Of a stretch of 60,741 bases of DNA, positions 1 to 12,863 are shown one piece after another. Each line of letters begins with the position of its first letter. Within the stretch, counting starts at the first letter, position 1. The notes beneath the pieces were generated by a model. It was given only the letters and a program-made list of their open reading frames with translations, was not told where the DNA came from and did not search any database. Source of the stretch: Hypsibius dujardini (taxonomy: Eukaryota > Tardigrada > Eutardigrada > Parachela > Hypsibiidae); contig LRSR01002680.1 of assembly GCA_001579985.1 (NCBI GenBank), forward strand, positions 1-60,741, in the 5' to 3' direction. A program made the translations under genes and the position numbers.

Positions 1-1055
1 TGTGGCTGTTGTGGTCTGCAGCTATGCTACCAAAGTCCTTATGATTAGGTAAGAGGATCAACATTTGATGGATCATGGATGATTTACTAGTTATATTAGG
101 GACAGTACGCTCGTCAAAAGCAAGGCCTGTAGTTGGTCTATGATATTCGCATTTTACGATTGTAGACAGCTCGGCTGTCTTACCGCTCAGACAATACAGT
201 TGGAATTTCCGAAATTCGCTTATGGATTTTCTTCAACAGCTTCGCTTCAGCTGATCACTTGTTCAAACTCGTTCATCAAAACTGTTTTGTTAGATTTGTT
301 TGATTGATGACGTTAACGAGCACATTTTCGCTGTTGTGCGGTGAATAATTGATCGTTTTTGGCAGAATACGTCGACGGCTAGAGTCAGGATGGTGGCAAC
401 TCGACCCGTACAATCTCTATATCGAAAGACGACGGGCGACTTCTTGGATTAGGTCCCTAATTCAGCAATTTATTGAACCCTGAAATGGTAAAGAACTTTG
501 GTTCGCTGTACCGTCATATGTTTTGCCTTTAGCTAATAATCCTCATGCACTTATTACAATGCACATCATAACAGTTGCAAATATTTAAGCCACTTTGTTT
601 TTGTCTATAGGACTTCTTTCACGACAATCATTCTTGACTATGTTCTTTTATAATATTACCGGTAATGAGAAACCTTCAATAGTGTCTGATTTTGATCGCT
701 CCCTGTGCCGTGGTGAGCAAGCAAAATGGGAAACTCTTAGAATGCATTGAGTATTGTACATTGACCCTTGCGTACCACCGGATACATCCAACAGCGGCGT
801 CAGCATCACGCTCCATTTTATGGGCTTACTCTGTGCCGATATAATCGGAGAATTATTACGACCGTGTTTCTCTCCTCTTTTCAACACTCAAATGGTCAAC
901 ATCAACACTCGTAAATGTCCCACGGAAACAAAGGCTTGTTGGCTTTTACACACAACTACAATCAGCCCTTGCTCCACTTTGATAGTTTACACCATTCATT
1001 CCTTACTGTCATTTTCCACTTTGTTGGCAGTTTATGAAGGTACAAGCGCTATTGA
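1..1055. other. 5' flank of the SLC6 gene, no gene seen
   Basis: No convincing coding exon was found on either strand. Short open frames here lack family motifs and overlap each other. The stretch probably holds the promoter and 5' UTR of the transporter that starts at 1056; no particular promoter motif stands out. Confidence 0.5.
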
Positions 1056-4000
1056 ATGGCGGATATGAAAGGTCATCGAGGTGGTACCTCGGTTAAACAA
1101 GAGGAACAACCACAAGTTGACTCCTCTGCGGCATCTTTTTCCGGCGGTCAAAACCGTACAAGTCCTTGTGACAATAACAGGTCCGTAGCAAATTTAGACG
1201 CAGAGCCAGTGCAAACCACCTCCTCGATCAATCCCGATGTCAGTGGGAACAACAAGGAACGCGGACAATGGGGCAATCGAGCAGAGTTCTTCCTCTCTTG
1301 TGTCGGTCTGTCTGTGGGCATTGGCAATGTCTGGAGATTTCCCTACCTCGCCTATCAAAACGGAGGAGGTATGTTCATTCATGTCTGGCTGTCTGTTTGT
1401 CTGTATAATCTTTCACAGCGACTGTTGTTTTAGGCGCTTTCTTGATCCCTTACTTTATCATCCTCTTCCTGGTGGGAAAGCCCCTCTACTTCATGGAGTT
1501 ATCGTTGGGACAATACAGTTCGCTAGGACCTTGGACGCTTTTCAAGCGAATGTGTCCCCTGGGTGCGGGTGTAGGCGTGGCCATGTGTGTTGTCTGCCTC
1601 ATCATCTCCATCTACTACAGTACGTACGTCTCTTAGCCAAAGAAGGCAAACATAAAGATTTTTTAAATATATATGTGATACAAGCTTATCAGACACTTCA
1701 GAAAATTCAACAAGATGAAATTATTTGGAGAAAGGTTAGACACTGAAAAAGACAAGCTGCGGACACACCCTCACTCATTTGCCAGGCCACAATGTGGCTA
1801 AATCAATCCTATGCATATTTGTCTATTTCTGTTTGCAATTTTGGACAGATGTCTTGATGTCGTACACGGTCTTTTTTATGGCGGCCGTTTGGAAGTCCAT
1901 TTTCCTGAAGGAAAGCCTCCCTTGGGATGTGTGCCATCCCGAATGGGCCAACGAACAGTGCTTTGTTCGTGCAAACGTTGCTCCTCCCTTTGGAGCAATG
2001 TCATCCCCAATAGTGCTGAATGGAACTGTACCGATTCTGCGTTTTCTTTGGCGAAATTTGAGCGCTGTTACGGTCAAATTACAGCCCAGTCCCGAGCAGT
2101 ACTTTGAACGGTGAGAAATGCAATGACCCCAAACGAGAGTTAAACAAATACAGTCGAGCCATGAAGGTATTTTTTTCCTGCCTCCATGCTCAGGTACGTC
2201 CTTCAATCCAGCACAAAAGAGCGGGATTTCACGCTGAGTCAACCTGGACCGGTCATTTGGCAGCTTGCCTTGTATGTTTAGACCTATGCAATTAATTCGA
2301 GGGATAAGAGAAAATGTGGCGATTATATAATTAGGTTTTAATTTTAGGTGCCTCATCTTTTGTTGGATCGTTGTTTTTTTCTGTCTGTATAAGGTGGAGT
2401 ACGGTACTATTATTGCAGTTGAAAATATTCCTGCAATTGTGGCGTCGTTTGGACATATCGAAACGCGAGCAAAGATGTGTTAAATGCTCCATTGCTTTTT
2501 ACAGGGCATTCAATCGTCTGGGAAAGCCGTTTACTTTACCTGTATGTGGAGGTATTGCTACAAAGACTTCACAGTACAAGGAGTTAATGTTCTTTTCCAG
2601 CGACCTTTCCCTTCGTCATTCTGCTGGTTCTTCTGGTCCGAGGAGTTCTACTGGACGGAGCCGTGGAGGGGATCATTTTTCTGTTCAAGCCGCAATGGCA
2701 CCGCTTGCTGGACGTGACTGTAATTACACAAATAAAGCCTGTCTGTGTCTTTCTCCACCTGGTGTGACCGATACCAACGTCGTTTGTTTGGTGAAGGTGT
2801 GGCGCAGCGCTGCCGCACAAGTCTTCTTCTCACTCGGCGTCGCGCAGGGTCCTCTCATGATGTTTGGGAGTTATAACAAGTTTCACATGCGTGTTTACAA
2901 GTTAGTCAATCCCTACTTCAACAGATGAACCTTCAATCTCCTGATAATGGATGTGTCTTTTGCCCGCCAAGGGATGCTGTGATTGTGTGCTGCCTGGATA
3001 CCTTGACCAGCCTCATTGCCAGTATTGTCATCTTCTCGGTAAAAATATACTTCAATCTCTTTCATCCATCCGATCAACCATTATCAATCACTAATCAGGC
3101 GTCAACGATTTCGTTTCCTTTGAAGGTTCTCGGTAATTTGGCTTTCCAGCTGGACGTTCCCATCGGTACCGTCGCTAAAGGAGGACCCGGTCTGGCATTC
3201 ATTGGTATTATAAGTAGCCAGTAGAAAAGCATAATAATCGTCTTGTCAAACATACTTTTGTACCTTTTCCCACACAGCTTATCCAGAAGCCCTTTCAAAG
3301 CTTCCGGTGCCGCAGTTATGGGCCGTCCTCTTCTTCTTAATGTAAGCTCACTCATCTACAAATCGTCTTAAAAACTTAAAACAAGCTGTCTCTCTTTTTA
3401 GGCTGTTTTTACTGGGCCTCGATTCAGAGGTTTGCCTCAAAATCCTTTTTCTCCACGCTCGATGCTTCTCTGACAGTCTTTGTTTGAATTTGTCTGTTAG
3501 TTTGGTCTGCTGGAGGCTGTCTTGACAGGTACCCCTTCCATTCAACATTTAGGTCAAAATGGTCAATAAACAAAATGAGAAATGTACCGCTTCGAAGGAA
3601 CTGCGGGCATTGTGTGTATCTACGGTATGTCTTGCAGCATTCTATGACGAGTATCCGTCGCTTCGGCAGAAGAAGGCCCTGGTCACTGGCGCGGGCTGCG
3701 CTGTCTGCTTCCTTTTAGCATTGCCATGTATAACCCATGTAAGTTTTATCAAACTGCACAAGGTCTTTTGTATAATTGTTTCGGTTCGTTGTCAAACCCC
3801 GAGTGTTATCTTTCAGGGAGGTCTTTATGTCATTGATTTAATGGACACCTATGGTAATAATTTTGTAAAGAATAATATTGACTATTAATAATCATCCCCG
3901 ATCTTTAGGCGCTGGCTTTGCGGTTATCCTCATTGCGTTCTTTGAGATTTTGGCCGTTTTTTGGGCCTACGGATTGAAACGTCTCCAACATAACTTGGAC

Positions 4001-4900
4001 TTTATGATGAAATACACACCGTCTATCTACTTCCGCAGCTGTTGGGTCATCATTGCTCCCCTCATTCTACTGGTAAGCAGCCTAGCTGACCTCCCGCCCA
4101 AGGCAACCATCGATTGTAATTGTCTTTTTTCAGTTCATATTCATCTATTCTATGGCTGATTATAAACCGTTTGCAACCAACGATCCCGATGGCAAGTACC
4201 CAAAATGGGCAGACGGAATTGGTAAGACACATTCTCATTATTCTTTATCCTTAGTTATTCTGATTTAATAAAGATATTCATTTCAGGTTGGTTGCTGGCC
4301 CTCGCATCAATTCTTCAGATACCAATCGTAGGTCGCACTTTCTCCCGGTGCGGAGACAAAAAAACTAAAACGAAAGAAAGAAAAAGAATGAAGAGCGATA
4401 GAAACGAAAACGAAGAACTAAAAAAAACAATAACCAAAGAAAAGGGCCAACAAACAAAGACACAATGAGGAAAGAAAGATAAACCCGTAATGTTGATTAT
4501 TCCGTAGTGGGCCATCTATAGTGTCGTCAAACAGTCTGCCACTTCCTGTCGAAATGTAAGAATTCTCTGTGCTTTCTGTGCACCGACATTGAGTCTAGTC
4601 AAACCGGCAAGTTTTAACATGCATTGGTTGTTTGTTTGTGAATAGAAATTGTTGCAAGCCTCCCAGCCGACGTCGGAATGGGGTCCAGCAGTACTAGAAG
4701 ACCGTGAAGAGGAGCTGTCATACTGTTACGGACAGCAAGGCACTACCCGATGCGACTCTATTGAACTAAACCGTACTGACCGTGGAGAGGTATACAACTG
4801 TCAAGACGGGACAACTCGTCTCCGTCCACAAGGGCCTAACTATTGTCAAGCCTATGACATGAGAAGCGGCCTTGACAACCCCGCTTTTCTCCCAACCTAA
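1056..4900 (+). CDS. SLC6 family Na+/Cl--dependent neurotransmitter-type transporter, 20 exons
   Basis: Plasma-membrane symporter of the SLC6 (GABA/glycine/taurine/creatine/monoamine) family. Exons by frame and splice sites: 1056-1368, 1434-1619, 1849-2110, 2194-2271, 2348-2393, 2505-2541, 2601-2719, 2797-2900, 2972-3038, 3126-3204, 3278-3341, 3402-3429, 3501-3528, 3638-3738, 3817-3853, 3909-4072, 4134-4221, 4287-4327, 4508-4555, 4646-4900. All junction phases agree, giving about 714 residues, slightly longer than usual because of a Ser/Thr-rich N-tail of about 75 residues. Diagnostic motifs: [18 protein letters not shown] (TM1), [13 protein letters not shown], the loop-2 cysteine pair with NGT and NLS glycosylation sites, GSYNKFH (TM6), GPGLAF, LGLDSEFG (TM8) and YPEAL. 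The TM6 unwound region reads SLG-V-AQGP, unlike common GABA or monoamine carriers, so I do not assign a substrate. The exon 8 acceptor (gaag) is weak. The ATG is the first in frame with the tail. Confidence 0.95.
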
Positions 4901-6187
4901 TAGCTTCTTTATATCTCAATCTGCAACACACATCTACATTCGAGTGAGAAATATTCCACGCAAATACCTTCCGTTTTTTTATTGTATACATTTTTTGAGA
5001 GACCGGTACCGTATATTGCATACAATGGTCAAAAAAGAAAGAGGGAGTAAGGTTATTATTTGCCCATCTCAATTCCCAAATGCCCCGTCTAGAGTCAACC
5101 TTTAAAAATTAATCAAGGAATACCTAAACAGCAGCTGCCATGTATGCCTTGCAAGCATAACACAAATGAACGCAACAAGCTCTTTAAATTTATATTACAC
5201 AAGTCAAAAAGTAAACTAACTTAATTATAGGAGAAGCCAATTAGTCTTCTTTCATATTCAACGGAATGCCTTTTTATCTTTCTTCTTTCCGTCTGTCTGT
5301 CTGTCTGTCTGTTTGTCTGTTGTTCTGTCTGTCTGTCTGGTTCGTAGACAACGATGGATGCCCGTCCGTTTGCTTGTCCTTGCCGGAAGGCAAAAAGACG
5401 CGCGTCTGTCCTGCCGAAAAGACAACCTGCTAACGTTTACTACGTACAGTTTAAAATTACTTTTTTCATGGGATAATAAAAGGATCAGGCGAATTTTATG
5501 TTGATGCCTGCCAAATTGAATCTTCTAAGTACTTTATGTCAGACTCAGACAGGACATTAAAATGATTTAATTGAGAATCATTACTCTTAAGTTGCCAACA
5601 TACAGTTTATCGGAAGAAGGGGGGAGAGTAGATGTGTGAGCAAGAAAAGATGCAAAATGAGAGTGATGGACATTTGCTTTAGAGCTGTAGTTATATCACA
5701 TGGAGAGAAAAAGTTTGTATAGCCATTTATTTTACATCGAGTATCATATTAGGATCTCGAGTCAAAATATAACAGGCTCAAAAAAATATTTTCACTGACC
5801 ACTAGCCAGATACCAAAGTGCAGACAAACTGATCACACTCGAGAAGAAAAATATTGGCCAGTTGCCAGGTAAATCTTTCTATTTCGTTCTAAATGGGCCG
5901 CAATTTTAGTTTTCTTTTTCTAAATGAGTCTAGGAGACATAAGTTTACCACATGAGTCTAGGAGACGCGCTCTTTCAATTTTTTTTAATTTTTTTGGATT
6001 AAATATAGATCTTTTGATAGTGTTTTTTAAAAAACTATAAGCTGTTGACTTTTGGAGCTAACGTTTAATTTTGTCTGCCGGTCTCTCATTTGTTTTGACT
6101 GAAATGTTGAACAAAATTACACGAACCAAACTCTCATTCCTCAAGCGCATGTTTGGTCCGAGGAGATTTTGTTATACAGGAACACTC
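4901..6187. other. Intergenic, AT-rich
   Basis: Contains the SLC6 3' UTR and a short TGTC microsatellite (5286-5340). Near 5920-5965 a short phrase (catgagtctaggagac type) occurs twice. No gene is seen. Confidence 0.5.
5286..5340. repeat. (TGTC)n microsatellite
   Basis: Imperfect TGTC/TGTT tetranucleotide run. It is the first of at least eight runs of this family in the window. Confidence 0.9.
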
Positions 6188-6508
6188 TCATGACGTTGAC
6201 CTTCTCCATAATATACATTTTCTACTGCACCGATTGCGTTCTACAATAACGTGAAAATGCTCTCCTGTATTAATATGAACAAAATGTCCGATCAATGCAG
6301 CGACTGTATTCTCTTTCAGACCGACCTTAGACATTATCCTTGACAAATTTTTGATGAAAATTGATGGTGGTTCGTGATTCTCCCCTAAATCATGTTCGGA
6401 AACATTCCTGGCTAATTTTAGGCGAAATGACTGCGAGTTTGTTATTTCCTCATTTCTCAACCATTTAGACCATTTCAAAACGTTTATCAAACTGTCAATA
6501 TTGCGCAA
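6188..6508 (-). CDS. Unrecognised 106-codon open frame
   Basis: An ATG-initiated frame of 106 residues just downstream of astacin-fold gene A, on the same strand. It is mixed polar and hydrophobic, with no signal peptide, no cysteine framework and no motif I recognise. Nothing excludes a chance open frame or a transposon scrap. It lies too far from the stop codon at 6641 to be read as part of that gene. Confidence 0.18.
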   Translation of the reverse strand: MRNIDSLINVLKWSKWLRNEEITNSQSFRLKLARNVSEHDLGENHEPPSIFIKNLSRIMSKVGLKENTVAALIGHFVHINTGEHFHVIVERNRCSRKCILWRRSTS

Positions 6509-6640
6509 TTTGATTCTTCTAGATTGCCATGTCCGTTATAGATAAAGCGTCAACATGGAAGCAGCTAACGGTAGAATGACGCTGTGTCTCTTAAGTGCAC
6601 GTGTCGATCAAACAAAAACATAATGTTTGAAGACGAAAGA

Positions 6641-9600
6641 TCAGAAAGCAGAATTGTGGGGAGTTAATCTACCAACAGGCGTCCACAGACACGGCCCGGT
6701 GACATCTTGGGCGAGGCACAGTCTCCCTCCATCACCGACCCATAAGCTGGAGCCCCTATACTTGGAGCCAGCCGTTCGAGATCTCCATAATATGTCGCCT
6801 CCAGGTTCACCGAGCATGATGATGTCACCGCTTGGGAGCACACTCAGTGACACAGGGGAATGAGTCAGTAAGTCAGTCCCAGAGGACCATAAAACCGTCT
6901 CAGACTGACCAACAGAAGAAATTGCCGACAAAACAAGATTTCCGTCGGTCTGCATAGTCAGTCTGGTCTTCTTGTCTGGAGAAAAAAGACTGTGCCCCCT
7001 TTCCAGACTGGTTTTAGGAGCAAGTTGAGAGATTATCCTGGTTTTGACGCATATGTTATTGCCATCAGTCTGGCTAAGACACCCATCAGGACAATTGCGA
7101 ATTAGAACCGGGTCGCTCCCCTCAGCGCAAGCGTAAAGTGTACCAGCAGACAACTGCCGCGGACTGCATCTTGACAAGAGCGCCGATCCGCAGTGATTGT
7201 TGTTATCAATGCAGCAGCCTTCGTCTGCATGAGATCATACAGAGAGAAAAAGAGAGAGCCTGATAAGAGTACGTACCGAAACAGAAAGAATGCGATACGT
7301 CGTTCCAACAGTATGAAGTAATTGACTTCATAGAATAGCACAATCTACACTAGTTCAATTACTCTACTCTATTAAACCCTTTGTTCATTTTAGTCTCGCT
7401 ATAAAAACCTTCGAAGGTATAGGGTGGATCTTTATACTAACACTAGTACAGACTCAACCCTTTTGAGTAATCCATCAATGTAGGAGATCTCCCCAGTACC
7501 TTCTTCCCCCTACTTGTTACCGCTGTTCAAAGACACTTCTCGCAGCAAAGTGACTATACCTTTGGATACAGTCGGCATCGGATGATCGGTAGTTGACTTT
7601 TTGAAATCTGAATAACACAAACACAACCACATTTTATACAGTAGATGCATGAAAAATTAAAGCGCATAATTACATTTTACGTTTCGAAACAATAATTAAT
7701 TATGTCAATAGTAACGGTCATGATACCCAAATAAATTTAGGGGTTTTTTGACAAGAAACATTACCCGTTTTACTGAAAGCGGGCGTGGAAAACGTGCAGA
7801 ATAAACTGCAATCCGAGCACTTGTTCCGATTTCACCCAATTGTTTTATTTCAGCATTCCTCTTTGGTTGAACTATCGTTATCAATTAGTTTGAAGTTATT
7901 GATACCAGCAGCTTCACACAGGACAATCCACAACGAGAGAAATGCAGTCCGTATTATGAAAACAAAAACGCAGAATGAAGGCCGTAGGAAAATGGAGCCC
8001 AATAAAATTTTTCATCAGTCAGACACGGAGACCCGTAACACAAGTGATACACGCTTATGATCATTATTTGTTTACTTAAGTACTCCCTCAAAAGAAATAA
8101 CGTCCGATATAATATAACAATATTTAATATTGTAATTTGGTTTAACATGATTTCATCTTACATCGATCTGATTTTAATGTCAATTAATTTTGGGTTAATG
8201 ATTACTTCGAAACGGGAAATGGTTTTCTGTGCTTTTTTAATTGGAACTTTCCAACGAACTGGACATGTATCTGGAGATACTCAGATATGGATTTATACTG
8301 ACTTCACTAGTGAATTATCCCGCATTATATCACTGATCTATCGACGGTTTGTTGGCAATTATAGAGGGGTTTGGTGGCGGAATTCAAACACAATTAAAAT
8401 ATTTACACATAGTATCAAATGAGAAACTATTTTTGGGATCTTTCAATTCGCCTGGAATTGTATTTTGCAAAGTTTTGTGAATCTGAAGGCTTTTCTTGTG
8501 GTTTGAACCAATATTTCCGTGCAAGATCACTTCCCAAAAACATTATTAACACGTAAACCTTGACATGTATTGAACATGTGTTGCCGAGGATGTTGAGATT
8601 CAAATCAAAATTGATTGAAGAACACAATTCGAAATTCAGAAAGAACTTTAAAATGAAATAACATGTATTTCAATTAATTATGAAGCCAATTTTGATTTGC
8701 TTTCTGCAACTCAATTCCATGTAATGTACTACTGGTATATGTGGATAGTCCTACCAAAAGCGAACAAAAAATTGCGTTTTGTTTTCCACGAATTATGGAT
8801 TCGTTAATAGTCTTTTCACCTTTGCTTTGTGATCATGAATTTGTTCTAACATAAGTTAATCTCGAAAGCAAATTTAACTAATATATTTTTTCAGAAATCG
8901 GATTTAACAATCACTATTTATTTGCGGAAAAGAGGCACACCAAGACATATATACATGAAAAATTGTGCTGGTCGATTCATTACTGCCCCGCTAAATTTCG
9001 ATTTTAATTTGATCGTCGAAAGACAGTGCTTTGAATTAGAGTTTCCAATTCGTTTTGGGAGAAAGACAAAACATAGGAACTAATTTTGTCATTAGTTCTT
9101 TTGGGATACAAAGCTTAAGAATTACCTGCTAATTTAGGCGTGGTTGCTGCTAATTGTTTGGTGCAGTTGTACATTTTGTTTATTTTTCGTATGTCGGTCG
9201 CGCTGAGCCCATTTTGTTGGCCGATTCTTTGATCTCTGTACTTTTCCTTTGGTCGAATAGTCCAAACCGTCGGGTCAATTGCAAATTCATACATTCCGTA
9301 ATGTAGAATAGAACCGAAGTCGTAGGGTTCACCGAATGCTGTGGATGAGTAAATGTTGAACTGGTCTATGTTACCTATGAAGGACAAAATGAAGTTATAA
9401 TTCAAAGAACATTATACATGCAGTTTAGAGCTCTGCCACTAGTTGCGTTATTTTTATGAGATATCGATAGCATGTTCGTAATAAGAGTAGTACCCCTTCT
9501 TAGCACATTAAATCAATTTTACATTAAATGGTATCGTTTTACCTGGTTGAATATTTGACCAGTTGATGTCGACATATTCATCTCGATCCAACCTTGACTG

Positions 9601-11351
9601 TTCGTGATAAAAACCTGTAACGGCAACGACCAATAAAGAAATCCATGAAAATAAGGCGAAAAAAACCAGTTTGTGGTTTAAAAATGTAAAATAAATATAG
9701 CACGCGGGTGGATGCCTTCTGTGGAACACCATTCACCAGGCTTTGTATAACTGGTTCTCCTCTTATGTGCCACTAAATAAGGGCTAGCACGTTGTCCGAG
9801 AAGGCATCTTATGAAGACGTCTAGCGGAGATTTGGGATGCGGTAAGTAAGTACCGTACGCTCGCAATCTCAAGGGACAATTTTCCGCCCTACCCGTAAAT
9901 TTCAACCCACCCGGGTCGTGCCTATTCAGTGCCGTTCATCAAGTTACCACTAAAGGGACAAAAATCAATCAATCGAGCACAATGAGTAAGCTGTACGAAA
10001 CCAGCAAATCAGAGAACAGTGAATAAAATTGAACGTTCAATCGAGTGCAGGGCCATACCGAGGCAGGCGGGGCTTAGCTGTCGCTTAAAATTGCAAGCAT
10101 ACGGTAAATAATTTGATGCCCCTCTGGTTTTCAGAAGGTACAGACGCAGCCTCAGGCGCTCAAGAATAACAGCACATTGCGATGGTCCCACGGTGAACAT
10201 CAGAAGCAGAATCAAGGATGTTTTGTAAAAAATTTGTGTCCACGAAGAGGTAAGATCTATCGGACTTATTCCAGTTGAATGATTTGTGATACATGTACGG
10301 AAAAATCCTTCTAAATTAGAAAATTTTCTGGACACAAAGGGTGGGGGGATAATTTCCATTTTAATAACAAGCGCAAATATTTTTGCCAACTGTTTATTGT
10401 TCAAAATTTGCATTTTTTTAATCACGTCTTGAAACATTTTTTAAAATATAAATCGACAAAGTAAGTGTTTAGAAAGCGGAGTCCTCTGATATTTTTCATC
10501 TTTTTAATTCGACTGAATTCAATGACGAATGAATTTTGTTTCCATCAATAGTAGGAATTATTAAAAGCATGCTTCATTTCAGCCCCAGGTTATTCCCCAG
10601 AAAACCATTCCAAGTGAAAATAAACATTTTAAGCAATACCATTCGCATCATGAAGTTATCTGTCTCTCGCAAGTGTGAACGAGCTTACCGATAGCGTGCA
10701 TAATTTGATGTTGAGCTATCGCACTCTTGTCGTCCGGGAAACACTCTAAACATACATCGAATAAGTCGATACACATAGGTAAGGTCATTAAACTCAAAGA
10801 ATTTTACTATTGATGTTCAACGCCACTGGCTGTCCCCTGGAATTTGGCGCTTGCTTTCCAAAATTCGAAGAACACCTACGGAAACAAAACGCTGACCGAT
10901 TCTTACGTCTGGCCCTCCGTAAATTATCGTTAAGCTCACCCCAAGGGGTCGGCGAAGATTTGGAGATACTGCATCTCTGTGGTACGCTGAACAAATGTGA
11001 GACAAGTTGCCTTTTGAAACACATCCATGGCATCCAAGACAAGCTGCCTTCTGTCTGGTTCATTCACTACAAAATAGAGAAACGTACTGAAAAACGACCA
11101 TCAACTCATTCATCTGCAGGTGCTCCAAATTGACGTACGGAATGTCTTTGAGAAGGCAAAAGGGATAACTAGGTCTGTCCATTTCAATGCATCGTCTAAA
11201 ATTCCGTTAGCTCCCGTTCCCTAAAAGATAATTGCATCTCAGGTTACTGGCAGGTAATCGCCAATTAATACAGGGGTTATTTAACACGTACATTTATATA
11301 TATCTCGACTACCAAGGTGATCGTCCAGATACGACGCAGGAATCGCTCCAT
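6641..11351 (-). CDS. Gene A: astacin-fold (M12A) protein, probably catalytically dead, with C-terminal bulb-type lectin
   Basis: Nine exons with matching phases: 11351-11313, 11220-11139, 11066-10940, 10875-10808, 10745-10689, 9614-9543, 9374-9126, 7607-7560, 7224-6641, about 441 residues. Astacin features: KWTDLVIPFAFS at the domain start, ATCLTFVQRT, the zinc helix split over two exons, LDRDEYVDINWSNI, FGEPYDFGS and GLSATDIRKINKMYNC at the domain end. The zinc motif reads HQIMHAIGFYH: the general-base Glu of HExxH is Gln, and the Met-turn reads ILHY instead of xMHY. A linker and a cysteine cluster (CCIDNNNHC ... CPDGC) follow, then a bulb-lectin domain with QTDGNLVL, close to the mannose-site pattern QxDxNxVxY. 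No usual prodomain is seen and the N-terminus is short, so the start codon is the weakest part. It is probably secreted. Gene B (26494-32035) is its paralogue. Confidence 0.82.
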
Positions 11352-12224
11352 TGTCGCAATTCCCTTGTGAGATGCAAACGTAAAATATTTATTCAGTTAC
11401 AGTAACAGTTTCGAGAGAAAATTCGAAGAATTTGTCGTTTTCTATCGAGCATACTTCTGGTTGAAAGAAAATGCCGCACTTCTGCCGTTTCCGAACATTA
11501 AGGGTTGTGCAGACAAAGAGAGTTTGCTAGGACCTATAACCAGTTTATCTCCGGTTAAAGCATGACTAATCAGTGAGATAAATGCTAACGGCGACAATTT
11601 TTTTACTGCATGTTATGGTGTCTGTAAGAAAACCGTGATTTGTTCACATCACCGCCACATAGTTCGGTTCTTTTTAGAAAAAGAAACAGGTCCAATGTAC
11701 AGCGCAGTCTGATGGGTGAAGAAAAGAGACCTTATTCGTTAAAAAAACCGGATATTTTTTTACTTGAGAGAAAACACGGAAGAACTATTTGGAGGCCGGA
11801 AGTTTTCAAATTTTTTTCTCGCAAACTCCTCGGGAGGAAATTGTAAATCACCAGTTTCAGTCGGAGATTATAATGAAAACGCAAAATATGAAAACACTAG
11901 AATACTTGTTCTTCAACAGAATGTTTACTCAAGAACAGGTTCTTTATGGCTAGTCAGAATCGCCGTATCTCGTTTATTTCTAGAGTAGTTTTTGGACTAG
12001 GATAGAACAAGCAGAGTTGATCATTTTCAGCCAATTATAGAAGGAGTCACAGATATTGTTCACATTTTATTTGGTGTGTATACGGGTGTGAACGATCCAA
12101 CAGAGGTTTATGGTATATTTTATTTATCAGGTCCAGAAACCGTCCATATACCAAAAATAAGCATATCCGTCATTTAGTTGGTGTAGAGTGGTTCGTTCTG
12201 GGTTTATTTCTCGCAAGTGTCACA
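11352..12224. other. Interval between gene A start and the defensin-like gene
   Basis: Divergent interval: gene A is read leftward from 11351 and the secreted peptide rightward from 12225. It probably holds both promoters. The same interval is conserved at about 32036-32909 in the duplicate. No further coding exon is seen. Confidence 0.45.
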
Positions 12225-12506
12225 ATGTGGGATATAATCTTCGCCATATTTTTGACATCGTTTATCCTCTTCACAAAAACGAATGATGGTCGGACGGTTA
12301 ATAACATGTGTGTAAGCAGTTCTGCTGCATCCTGCGACTCCGATGCTGAGTGCACCAATTCGTGCATTGAGGATTTCTTAGGGATTACTGAAAAATGCGG
12401 ACCGTTTAAAAGTACTCAAGTGTGCTACTGTAACGGATGTGCGACAATCAATAAAGCCGGTACGAAGAATGGGATATTATTTGAGAAACCCTGTTATTTA
12501 AGGTAA
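12225..12506 (+). CDS. Small secreted cysteine-rich peptide, CS-alpha-beta (defensin-like)
   Basis: A single open frame of 93 codons. Residues 1 to about 20 form a hydrophobic signal peptide. The rest carries an eight-cysteine core with spacing C-x7-C-x5-C-x3-C-x10-C-x8-C-x1-C-x2-C, plus one more cysteine near the end. The CxxxC ... CxC pairing is the CS-alpha-beta signature shared by invertebrate defensins and some venom peptides, and the final CxCxxC resembles eight-cysteine mollusc-type defensins. Near-identical spacing recurs in the exon at 17876-18027, which supports a real family. The end of the frame also reads as a splice donor (at 12504), so a further exon is possible. It could be an antimicrobial peptide or a toxin-like ligand; sequence alone does not decide. 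Confidence 0.65.
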   Translation: MWDIIFAIFLTSFILFTKTNDGRTVNNMCVSSSAASCDSDAECTNSCIEDFLGITEKCGPFKSTQVCYCNGCATINKAGTKNGILFEKPCYLR

Positions 12507-12863
12507 TCAGATTTTGAGTAGTGGATTGAATCTCTGTCAGTTTTCGTCATTTGAATATGTGAGTGAATCTAGCAGCCAGCAGCTTAATGTTTTAAATGAA
12601 AATACGTAAAAAATGATGCGCCTCTTTGCGTTCTGGAATCACTACGAAGCGTCCAAAAATTTGTGTCACGGTGGCTTGATCAGTTTCATGAACAAGATTT
12701 ATCTAACAGTGTTCAATTCTTCATCCGAACATGGTACGTGAAACAACTTGTGCTTGTCTTAGCCCCGTTTGTCACAACAAAAAAACAAAACGGAGCTGAA
12801 TGCATTCCAGAATTTTATTTTGCATTATTTTTTGTAAACTTTTTTTAAACAAGTCATTCACAG

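Noticed and set aside
648-1068. Overlapping frames before the SLC6 start
   Set aside because: They overlap on opposite strands, lack motifs and fit 5' flank; the transporter tail starts cleanly at the 1056 ATG.
1823-2356. 177-codon minus-strand frame inside SLC6
   Set aside because: It lies antisense across transporter exons 3-5 and their introns; no independent evidence.
10009-10437. 142-codon minus-strand frame inside gene A
   Set aside because: It lies in the intron between the two halves of the zinc-helix region, in a block missing from the duplicate, and has no motif.
12170-12367. 65-codon frame antisense to the defensin-like gene
   Set aside because: A shadow frame: no motif, and the plus-strand frame has a signal peptide and an ordered cysteine pattern.
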